From Porphyromonadaceae bacterium (GTDB lineage Bacteria; Bacteroidota; Bacteroidia; Bacteroidales; UBA12481), in assembly GCA_007280905.1 (NCBI GenBank), contig QYQM01000039.1, forward strand, positions 1 through 64,000: a DNA stretch of 64,000 nt, read 5' to 3'. Within the stretch, counting starts at the first letter, position 1. Each line of letters opens with the position of its first letter. Shown in pieces: positions 1-6,697 of this stretch. Both the position numbers and the translations under genes were made by a program. Below the pieces are notes generated by a model that was not told where the DNA came from, ran no database searches, and saw only the letters and a list, made by a program, of their open reading frames with translations.

Positions 1-970
1 CTGTATAAACTGATTTTTCAATATCCGGACGTTGGGCTTTTGGCATAAACTGCACCATCAGCGCCAGAACCGCGATGGCCGCCAGCACAGCATAGAAAAC
101 CGAAGCTGTTCCGTCGCCCTTCATCATCGAACCTTTTCCCGTAACCACCAGGCTTAACAGCATCGTTGCAACAAGCACCAATACAGGGATGATGACGAGA
201 AGACTGTGAGACTTTAAGACTGGAAGACCTTGAGATGGTTGTCGGTGGTCCGTTGTCGGTGGTCCGTTGTCAGTGGTTCGCGGTACGTCGACTGCCGACT
301 GCCGACTGCCTACTGCGTACTTTTTCATCGCTCCCAAATTCCATCCGAATACCATGGTGAGAACGATCATAATCAGGCTGGTGATGCAGTAAAAGTTCAT
401 GGGCATAGCGCTGACGACCACGCGGAAGGGATTTTGGATTCCCTGGCCGGCAAGGAGAGTCATATAAAAAGCTCCCCAGCTGTTGAATACGATGATGGCC
501 ACCCAGTTGATGCTGATTGAATGGAGAAAATAGGCCAGCTTGGCTCGCGGGATCCCGAGCCGGTCATACAGGCTTCCGACTGTGGTGCCATTGACCATGA
601 TATTGGAGTAATTCTCCAGGATCATCAGGAGCCCGATGGCCCAGGTCAATAGGAATACCGGCCGTTTGGTGCGGATATTCATTGATTCGAGCAGTTGGAT
701 CATCCCTTTAAAACCGCCGGAGTTTTCCATCAGTTTGATCAGTCCGCCGACTAAAACACCGAACAGGATCAGCTGCAGGTTCCCGCGGTTACCGGTGACC
801 CGGATTACCCTCTCGAGGTAATCCACGATAAAGGCCCATTTCGATACCGATAAAAGCAGCGCCGCTGCCAGTCCTCCGACCAGCAAGGCCGGGATGATCT
901 TTTTCTTCCACAGCGCCAAACCAAGGGCGATGAGGGGAGGGAGGATACTTAGGAGACCGAGGTTTGTCAT
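1..970 (-). CDS. nhaC: NhaC-family Na+/H+ antiporter, 3' end cut by window edge
   Basis: The reverse strand is open from an ATG at 970 to the window edge (323 codons, no stop). The product is strongly hydrophobic and reads like an NhaC-type sodium/proton antiporter of the inner membrane: it has an N-terminal LPPLIALGLALWKKKIIPAL segment, a GVLVGGLIKLMENSGG loop and ENYSNIMVNGTTVGSLYDR. These proteins exchange Na+ for H+ to control pH and salt. About residues 217-254 a hydrophilic stretch rich in S, Q, T, D and P, encoded by short word repeats, interrupts the hydrophobic pattern between two membrane segments. The frame is kept through it. The start codon directly abuts another word-repeat island, so no ribosome binding site of normal type is visible. 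Family assignment is from motif memory; another ion-transporter-superfamily member is possible. Confidence 0.75.
   Translation of the reverse strand, partial: MTNLGLLSILPPLIALGLALWKKKIIPALLVGGLAAALLLSVSKWAFIVDYLERVIRVTGNRGNLQLILFGVLVGGLIKLMENSGGFKGMIQLLESMNIRTKRPVFLLTWAIGLLMILENYSNIMVNGTTVGSLYDRLGIPRAKLAYFLHSISINWVAIIVFNSWGAFYMTLLAGQGIQNPFRVVVSAMPMNFYCITSLIMIVLTMVFGWNLGAMKKYAVGSRQSAVDVPRTTDNGPPTTDHRQPSQGLPVLKSHSLLVIIPVLVLVATMLLSLVVTGKGSMMKGDGTASVFYAVLAAIAVLALMVQFMPKAQRPDIEKSVYT
204..320. repeat. Word-repeat island inside the NhaC gene
   Basis: Variants of GTCGGTGGTCCGTT (twice, plus a GTCAGTGGTTCG variant), then CGACTGCCGACTGCC units, lie next to GACTTTAAGACTGGAAGACC. This is low-complexity wording of the kind seen in intergenic islands at 971, 2343 and 46199. 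Here it lies in frame within a coding region and adds roughly 35-38 hydrophilic residues. Confidence 0.8.
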
Positions 971-1050
971 ATTTGTCGGTTATCGGTTGTCGGTTATGAG
1001 AGTTGTGATTGTTGTGAGAGTTGTGATTGTTGTCGGTTGTCAGTTATGAG
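971..1050. repeat. Word-repeat island abutting the NhaC start codon
   Basis: GTCGGTTATCGGTTGTCGGTTATG and GTGATTGTTGTGAGAGTT words are repeated. The first unit touches the ATG at 970, so the leader of the antiporter mRNA is made of repeat. No other element is seen in the 143-base gap before the next gene. Confidence 0.75.
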
Positions 1051-1113
1051 TAAAGGGAGTAAAAATTAAAGATTCGAAGACCAGTTTTGAATCCCTAAAT
1101 TCATCCTTTCTTC

Positions 1114-2340
1114 CTATTCATTCTTCGTCTTCAACTTCACTATCATCAAAACCGGATTGTCATCTTCGCGAAGCCGGTCGACCAATTTAAAAAGTTTTTC
1201 CCGAAGTTCAGGCCTGACTAAAGGTAACTCTGATTTTGGATGATTTTTGAATTTAGCGATGAGTTCAAATGGAGATAAAAGGCTGACATAATAATCTCCC
1301 TGGGCGCCCGTAAGTATTGTCGACCTCATGGGTATTCCCCCGTCAAGATCGTTGACCACGGTTTCCATATTCAGACTGTCCTCAGTGATCATACCCGGCA
1401 TCCAATGGCCTGCTAAAGTCATCTTATCATATATGACAATGCCAAATTTTTCTTTTTTCTCCCCCTCGAAAAACAGATAACGGGATGATTCAGAATTAAT
1501 CATAACCGATGTAAAATCATTGCGCTCCGCTTCCCACCGGTCAAGGTTCAGCCCAACTTCACGGGGCATTTTATTGGAACCGATTTTGGGAATCCAAAGA
1601 GGTTTCCAGGCATGGTCATCCGCCAGATAATGAAGGGTGTCGAAAGGCCATTCAGCAAAAACGAGCTTTTTTTGGTTCCAATATAGCCTTGCTGCAATTA
1701 ACCAGGTATCTCCTCCGTCCTTCGGTCGTCCAACATAAAGCGGGATCGATTTTATCAATTTCCCCTCTTCATTGATCCATTCAAAACGTGCGGTATCTTT
1801 AATATCCTGATCCCATGGAAGGTACATCACTCCGATTCTGCCGGATTCATCCCTCGTGATTATTGCAGCATGGTCTGCGATTCTGATATCTCTGATAAAC
1901 TCACCGGTAATCCGGTAAGAAACCACCCGGTCCCGATCGCTATCAAGGATATCAACCCTTCCATTCTTTTCATCGATAACGTATTCCCCGGAACTGAAAT
2001 ACTCCTGAGGCCCCTTGCCTATCCGGCCAATGGTGCGGAGATATTTACCCTGCCGGTCAAACAGCCGCAGCCCTTTTGAGCTGACTGCAATATGATTGTC
2101 CAGGACGGTAAACCTGAGGTTTTGCGGTTCCCCCAGCAGGCAGTCAGTCGTAGTTTCGAGCGGAATGTATTCGATATCCGTGGCGATAAAAGAAAGCAAT
2201 ATTTCCTCCGGTTTATCCCAAATCCCTGAGAGGTCAATAACCCCCGCAGTCGTCGGTTGCGTCTGCCTTCCGGCACAGGCAAAGAGGAGGATGCCGAGGA
2301 TCATCAGTACCGGGGAGATGAATTTGTTAAACACGGGCAA
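1114..2340 (-). CDS. 6-bladed beta-propeller lipoprotein
   Basis: 408 residues. A signal peptide ends in a lipobox (LLFAC, Cys22), so an outer-membrane or periplasmic lipoprotein is expected. The body has the recurring pattern of Bacteroidota 6-bladed propeller proteins (DUF5128-like): PLETTTDCLLGEPQNLRF early on, then LFDRQGKYLRTIGRIGKGP and DSDRDRVVSYRITGEF, each a propeller strand set with a glycine-rich turn. No catalytic motif is visible. Members of this family are common near nutrient-uptake genes, but their ligands are mostly unknown. It is co-directional with its neighbours and separated from the next upstream gene by a 51-base gap carrying word repeats, so it is probably expressed separately. 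Confidence 0.7.
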   Translation of the reverse strand: MPVFNKFISPVLMILGILLFACAGRQTQPTTAGVIDLSGIWDKPEEILLSFIATDIEYIPLETTTDCLLGEPQNLRFTVLDNHIAVSSKGLRLFDRQGKYLRTIGRIGKGPQEYFSSGEYVIDEKNGRVDILDSDRDRVVSYRITGEFIRDIRIADHAAIITRDESGRIGVMYLPWDQDIKDTARFEWINEEGKLIKSIPLYVGRPKDGGDTWLIAARLYWNQKKLVFAEWPFDTLHYLADDHAWKPLWIPKIGSNKMPREVGLNLDRWEAERNDFTSVMINSESSRYLFFEGEKKEKFGIVIYDKMTLAGHWMPGMITEDSLNMETVVNDLDGGIPMRSTILTGAQGDYYVSLLSPFELIAKFKNHPKSELPLVRPELREKLFKLVDRLREDDNPVLMIVKLKTKNE

Positions 2341-2342
2341 GG

Positions 2343-2386
2343 GAGGTTAGAGGTAAGAGGTTAATAGGTTGTCGGTTATCGGTTGA
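2343..2386. repeat. Short word repeats upstream of the propeller gene
   Basis: GAGGTTAGAGGTAAGAGGTTAATAG is followed by GTTGTCGGTTATCGGTTG. These are the same words as the island at 971. They occupy almost the whole gap between two minus-strand genes. Confidence 0.6.
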
Positions 2387-2391
2387 GCCTT

Positions 2392-3360
2392 CTACTGGAA
2401 AAGGTTGATTAGCCCCCCGGTATGCCAAAAAAGCACCCGGTCGGTAGGTTTGAAGAGCCCTTTACGGGCATAGGCAATCAGAGCCGCGGCGGCCTTGGCG
2501 GTGTAGGTTTGGTCGAGGAGGATGCCTTCGGTATCGGCAAAGATTTTCTCGGCTTCAAGCGATTGGTCCGACGGGATGCCATAGCCTGGCCCGATAAACC
2601 CGGTTTCCACGCGGATCTCATCGGGATTAATCAGGTCCCTCATTTTTAGCCTTTCCTGGATCGGCCCGGCGGCGGCCATGATCTCACCACGGATCTCCGC
2701 CACCGAATTATCGGCGCTCACCCCGATGATCTGCGCGTTCACCCCGAACAGGCGCTTGCCCACCTCCAGTCCGGCCTGCGTGCCGCCGGATGAACTGCCG
2801 TGAAAGAGGTAATCGAACCGGAGTCCCATGGCCTCCTCCTGGTTATGTAACTCCTCCATGGCTTTCACAAAGCCCAGTGAACCAATCTCATCCGAGGCTC
2901 CCAGCGGGATCGCATATACTTTTTTTCCCGATTTCTCAAGCTCCTCCTGCACCACCTGCATCTTTACAGAACGTTCCTGGCGCGAACTCACGTAATAGAT
3001 CTTAACGCTCATCTTGCTGTTGATCAGTAGGTTGGCCGTTGGTTTTGCCGGGATCACCCCATTTAGAACCAGTACCACCTCAAAGCCGAACCGCCGGGCC
3101 GTTTGGGCTGTGATGCGGGCGTGGTTCGACTGGATCCCGCCGCAGGTTATCAACGTATCGGCACCCAACCGCTGAGCCTCAGCGTAGCAGTATTCAAGCT
3201 TTCGGACTTTGTTACCCCAAACGAGGGAGCCAATGTAATCGTCATGTTTGACATAAATTTCCGGCATACCTGCTACTGCACGCTGCAATCTTTCGCACCG
3301 CTCCACCGGCGTATCCAGCGGAGCGATCGGAAGGCGTGGAATGGAAGAAAATTTTACCAT
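2392..3360 (-). CDS. PLP-dependent ACC deaminase / D-cysteine desulfhydrase family enzyme
   Basis: 322 residues, full length for the family. WGNKVRKLEY places the PLP-binding lysine at Lys51, and CGGIQSNHARITAQ gives the Ser78/Asn79 pair that contacts substrate in ACC deaminase-type enzymes. GSSSGGTQAG is the phosphate-binding glycine loop and TGGLINLFQ is the typical C-terminus. Known members either open the ring of 1-aminocyclopropane-1-carboxylate (giving 2-oxobutyrate and ammonia) or split D-cysteine into pyruvate, sulfide and ammonia. The sequence alone does not let me choose; D-cysteine desulfhydrase is the commoner activity in bacteria without plant association. Cytoplasmic; no signal peptide. 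Confidence 0.85.
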   Translation of the reverse strand: MVKFSSIPRLPIAPLDTPVERCERLQRAVAGMPEIYVKHDDYIGSLVWGNKVRKLEYCYAEAQRLGADTLITCGGIQSNHARITAQTARRFGFEVVLVLNGVIPAKPTANLLINSKMSVKIYYVSSRQERSVKMQVVQEELEKSGKKVYAIPLGASDEIGSLGFVKAMEELHNQEEAMGLRFDYLFHGSSSGGTQAGLEVGKRLFGVNAQIIGVSADNSVAEIRGEIMAAAGPIQERLKMRDLINPDEIRVETGFIGPGYGIPSDQSLEAEKIFADTEGILLDQTYTAKAAAALIAYARKGLFKPTDRVLFWHTGGLINLFQ

Positions 3361-3410
3361 TTTGCCATATCTTTACTGGAATCTCCTTCTTCAAAATTCA
3401 GAATTCTCAA

Positions 3411-3435
3411 TTGGTCTTCAACCTTGGTCTTCAAC
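3411..3435. repeat. 13-base tandem words
   Basis: TTGGTCTTCAACC is followed directly by TTGGTCTTCAAC in the 80-base gap between the PLP enzyme and the nucleotide hydrolase. It belongs to the same style of low-complexity wording as the other islands in this stretch. Confidence 0.6.
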
Positions 3436-3440
3436 TTTCC

Positions 3441-3881
3441 TTACCTGTTTTTAATAAAGCTCTCAATCCATCGCTTTGCTTCGTCAAGACCTTCGTAAAC
3501 GACGGTAACGATCCCATGTGAACCGGAAATCATTCCCGATAAGATCTTGTCTTCATTTTTACGATACAGACAAAGGATCGGTTTGCCCATTTCAACAGCC
3601 CTGCCAAGCTCATAGCCTACCCCGAGGCTGGGGGTTGTGACCTCTGCAATAATCACATCGCATGATTTCAGCCAGGTAATGTCGCGGTCATGAATCTGGC
3701 AAGGCGGAATCTCCCTTTCGTCCACCAGATCCAGGTGGCCTATACGTTCAGTTAGCACTGTTCCAAAGGTTTTCAGATATTTAATCAAATCATGATACAC
3801 TTGAGCATCATTCCTCCCTCCCCGAATGGAGCCGCAAAAATAGATTTTCAGGGAACTGGAGCCGGCCATGGGATCCTTCAT
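3441..3881 (-). CDS. DNPH1/RCL-like 2'-deoxynucleoside 5'-phosphate N-hydrolase
   Basis: 146 residues. The protein matches the animal DNPH1 (RCL) pattern closely along its length: IYFCGSIRGGRNDAQVY at the N-terminus, GTVLTE, HDRDITWL, then IAEVTTPSLGVGYELGRA, which contains the family's catalytic Glu (Glu91 here) and the preceding Ser that contacts the 5'-phosphate. Known members cleave the N-glycosidic bond of deoxynucleoside monophosphates, including abnormal bases, releasing base and deoxyribose 5-phosphate, and so clean the nucleotide pool. Start could be Met1 or Met5 (MAGSSS). It lies among unrelated minus-strand genes, so context adds nothing about its substrate. Confidence 0.85.
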   Translation of the reverse strand: MKDPMAGSSSLKIYFCGSIRGGRNDAQVYHDLIKYLKTFGTVLTERIGHLDLVDEREIPPCQIHDRDITWLKSCDVIIAEVTTPSLGVGYELGRAVEMGKPILCLYRKNEDKILSGMISGSHGIVTVVYEGLDEAKRWIESFIKNR

Positions 3882-3945
3882 ATTTCTTTAGTATTAGGTT
3901 CCCCGGAAAAATAGAACTATTTATTTAATCTTTCAATGACGGCGG

Positions 3946-5058
3946 TCAGTTTAATGTCCGGAGCCTGAACTCCGTGGGTGTGGTGCCCGTATATTTCCGG
4001 AATGCAGTTTGGAAAGAACTCTTGGAATTAAACCCCACATTATACATTACTTCAAGGATAGTAAGCTCTTTACGTACCGTGCCAGCCATCAGCCGTTTGG
4101 CCTCCTCGATGCGGTAATGATTGATGTAATCAAAAAAATTCTGATTGAACTTCGAGTTAATAACCTGAGACAAATACCTGGGCGAAATACCAGTTTTATC
4201 AGAGAGCTCTTTCAGACTGATCTCCGGATCAAGGTAGAGCTTCTCCTTTTCCATAATCATTCGGATCTTTTGTGCATACTCTTCACTTTCCTTATCCGTT
4301 AGCCCGCTGCCCGAATAACGGGTGGATTCAATGATTCCTGTTTGTTCCCAGGATTGCTCCATACTCCTGTAAACCAATATCGTAGCAAAAATAAAATTGA
4401 TAGCGATGGAAACCAGGGTAAGCGTCCGGAAGAAGCCGGGATCATCAATCTTCAACCATCCGGCAACGGTTGAAGTAAAATCGGTCAGCCACATCAGGGT
4501 AAAAGCCACCAGAATAAAAAGCAGCCAGTTCAAAATGACATGCCTGACTTCGGCAAAGTGGTTTCTGATCTCTTTGCGGTATTGATAAAAAACCAAAAAT
4601 ATATTGGTCATGTAACAGACAATCTGCAGATTCAGGAAAATCGATGAGATTTTCGATTCCATGCGTAATTGCCTTGCGTATTCGGGAGGTCCGTCGGAAA
4701 GGCTGAGCCGGGAAACAAGGAAGAGGATGAAATAGGCAAATACAATCAAAAATGGTACAACATGAATCAGATGAACCCGTTTAAACTTGAAGGATTGAAA
4801 CAGGAGCGATTTGACATACAGGTAAAGCAGGGGAGCCAGTAAAAAGTAAAAAGGTGTGACTCCAACTCTGATTGATTTTATCTGATTGAACAGTTCAAAC
4901 TGAACCAGCAACAGAACATTGGCAAGAAGGAAAGCAGCCAGTAATCGCTGATTAAGTTTCCCTGGCCTGCGCGAAGTCAGGATTACCGCACCCAGCAATA
5001 AAAGCTGAAACGCCGTAACAATCGAGAGAATATCAGTGAGGCTCCACGGTTCCATCAT
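3946..5058 (-). CDS. Membrane-anchored AraC-family transcription regulator
   Basis: 370 residues. The N-terminal ~240 residues contain about seven hydrophobic segments (for example IVTAFQLLLLGAVILTS and FYFLLAPLLYLYVKSLLF), forming a membrane sensor. The C-terminal ~100 residues are an AraC HTH pair: ISLKELSDKTGISPRYLSQV, then ILEVMYNVGFNSKSSFQTAF and the closing KYTGTTPTEFR. This 7TM-AraC layout is frequent in Bacteroidota and their relatives; the inducers are unknown in general. The gene ends 30 bases after the start side of the beta-helix gene (5089-6519), in the same direction, so the two may be co-transcribed or the regulator may act on that neighbour. Confidence 0.85.
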   Translation of the reverse strand: MMEPWSLTDILSIVTAFQLLLLGAVILTSRRPGKLNQRLLAAFLLANVLLLVQFELFNQIKSIRVGVTPFYFLLAPLLYLYVKSLLFQSFKFKRVHLIHVVPFLIVFAYFILFLVSRLSLSDGPPEYARQLRMESKISSIFLNLQIVCYMTNIFLVFYQYRKEIRNHFAEVRHVILNWLLFILVAFTLMWLTDFTSTVAGWLKIDDPGFFRTLTLVSIAINFIFATILVYRSMEQSWEQTGIIESTRYSGSGLTDKESEEYAQKIRMIMEKEKLYLDPEISLKELSDKTGISPRYLSQVINSKFNQNFFDYINHYRIEEAKRLMAGTVRKELTILEVMYNVGFNSKSSFQTAFRKYTGTTPTEFRLRTLN

Positions 5059-5088
5059 TGATTATTATGTTTCCATAAATATACTCAT

Positions 5089-6519
5089 TCATCTTACAAC
5101 CATCATTTGCCGCACCAACCTTTGCTCCCGTGCTTCCAGACAATATAGATAGTTCCCTTGCTGCAGGCCCGAAACATCCAATTGAAACTGATGCAACCCG
5201 GGTAAAGTTAACCCAACCGGAAAATTGGATACGATCCGGCCCGAAAAGTCGGTTACCTTCAATACAACCGATTCCGCCTGAGGTAGGCTGTAGGTAATGG
5301 TAGTATAAACAGATGCCGGATTCGGATAGTTCTGCAGTAACTGTGGTGTATCCGGGATCATGGCCGATGGGATTCCGGAAGGGATGCCCGACCGGATATA
5401 ACCGGTGACCGAAGCTCTGGCTCCTCCATAGGCACCCATATCATTCCGGACGGTTCCCCTGGCCGGATATTTTGCCATTCCGGTATGCAGAGGCTCTTCA
5501 GGATCATTGTACACGACGGTTGAATCCCCTTTATCGACACAGGGAGATAACCCGGTCAACTGAAAACTGTCGGCACCCATCAGCGGATCCAGGTTGATGT
5601 TACCCTTCCCTGCCAGTCCGTTCTGCACATCGCAATAGGTTGCCTGAACCGTGCCACCCTCGGCGTTAAGCGTTTGTTTGGATGCCGGCTTGTTCCCCCA
5701 TATGATGTTGTTGCGCAGGATCAGTTTGCAGCTGTATGCCAGAACACCTCCGGTTCCGGTGGTAGCTTCATTATTCACTATCGTATTGTTTTCGATAATC
5801 CGCTCATCAGTGCCATGCACATTATAAGTCCAGATTGCTGAACCTCCATAAAACTGACTGCTTCCGGTATTATTGGCGATCAGATTATTTCTGATGGTTA
5901 CACCGGTATAATTCAGCACGATACCGGCCCCGTATTTTCCCTGGTTGTATGCGATTATATTGTTCAATATCTGAGGATTGCCATCTCCGATCCGGATACC
6001 GCCCCCACCGGCACTTTCGACTCCACCGGTTGTACCAGTTGCCTTATTGTATACAATTATATTATACCGGATGACCGGCGACGACAGTTCGATGAGGATA
6101 CCGCCACCTTCGCGGTAGGATAGTCCGTTATGTATATCGCGCCATTTGGTTCCCTTGCCACCGCGTAGGGTGAATCCCTGCAAAATGGTTGAAGCATCCT
6201 CACCGTGAGAGAAAATCACACAACTCGCCGAATCCGGCTGAAGAGGCTGACTGCCGTTGATGATGGTAGTCCGGATAAAGGAAGTATCCCGGTCGAGATA
6301 CCACAAACTCGTGAGCACGATCTTTTTGCCCCGGAAATTCAGGTTCTCAAAATATTCCCCCGGAGATACCTCAACGGTGTCGCCATTTGATGAAGCCTGA
6401 ATTCCATCACGGATGGTCGTTTGGTCGGTAGGGACCCTGATGATTCGTGCAAAAGAAAAATGGAACGAACCTGATACAATCAGGAAAACCAGGATCAGTT
6501 TTAAAATAGTCGTTTTCAT
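5089..6519 (-). CDS. Secreted right-handed beta-helix protein with T9SS sorting domain
   Basis: 476 residues. A signal peptide (to about residue 24, ...FHFSFA) is followed by RIIRVPTDQTTIRDGIQAS, the usual opening of pectate-lyase-like parallel beta-helix proteins. Repeated N-rich turns follow (IRYNIIVYNKATG, ILNNIIAYNQGKYG, IRNNLIANNTG, IENNTIVNN, LRNNIIWGNK), one per helical coil. About residues 400-476 form a type IX sorting domain: LLQNYPNPASVYTTITYSLP, then VTDFSGRIVS and the GNYLYCLEAREQRLVRQMMV end. The protein is expected to be exported by T9SS and fixed at or released from the cell surface. No catalytic residues can be assigned; polysaccharide lyase, adhesin and structural roles are all possible. 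Confidence 0.8.
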   Translation of the reverse strand: MKTTILKLILVFLIVSGSFHFSFARIIRVPTDQTTIRDGIQASSNGDTVEVSPGEYFENLNFRGKKIVLTSLWYLDRDTSFIRTTIINGSQPLQPDSASCVIFSHGEDASTILQGFTLRGGKGTKWRDIHNGLSYREGGGILIELSSPVIRYNIIVYNKATGTTGGVESAGGGGIRIGDGNPQILNNIIAYNQGKYGAGIVLNYTGVTIRNNLIANNTGSSQFYGGSAIWTYNVHGTDERIIENNTIVNNEATTGTGGVLAYSCKLILRNNIIWGNKPASKQTLNAEGGTVQATYCDVQNGLAGKGNINLDPLMGADSFQLTGLSPCVDKGDSTVVYNDPEEPLHTGMAKYPARGTVRNDMGAYGGARASVTGYIRSGIPSGIPSAMIPDTPQLLQNYPNPASVYTTITYSLPQAESVVLKVTDFSGRIVSNFPVGLTLPGLHQFQLDVSGLQQGNYLYCLEAREQRLVRQMMVVR

Positions 6520-6609
6520 GTTTTATTCTTTTTATCGGAACAAATATCCGTTGGCCGATTGACCCAAACGACCGACTGCATGAAAACGAACCTTTTTCTT
6601 CATGCCCCG

Positions 6610-6643
6610 ATAGAGTTGTCAACTTTATAGAGTTGTCAACTTT
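6610..6643. promoter_or_regulatory. Perfect 17-base tandem repeat, candidate operator
   Basis: ATAGAGTTGTCAACTTT occurs twice head to tail (6610-6626 and 6627-6643). Each unit contains AGTTG-T-CAACT, an inverted repeat with a one-base centre. It ends where the -33 element of the downstream promoter would lie, in the divergent gap between 6519 and 6698. The same core reappears in the terminator stem at 8651-8688. Confidence 0.5.
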
Positions 6644-6663
6644 TATTTTAATAATTTTTGTTC

Positions 6664-6691
6664 TATATTTAGAAGTGTTAAACAAACAATT
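6664..6691 (+). promoter_or_regulatory. -7 box TATATTTA followed by an AAGTGT-N7-ACAATT palindrome-like site
   Basis: TATATTTA (6664-6671) resembles the Bacteroidota -7 element TAnnTTTG. Directly after it comes AAGTGT-TAAACAA-ACAATT (6673-6691). This differs by one base in its right arm from the AAGTGT-N7-ACACTT palindromes at 48398-48416 and 55045-55063. The site ends six bases before the start codon at 6698. Confidence 0.4.
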
Positions 6692-6697
6692 ATTCTG

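Noticed and set aside
230-821. Two plus-strand open frames (230-520 and 636-821)
   Set aside because: They are antisense to the NhaC-like gene; the first starts in the word-repeat island and neither reads like a protein family.
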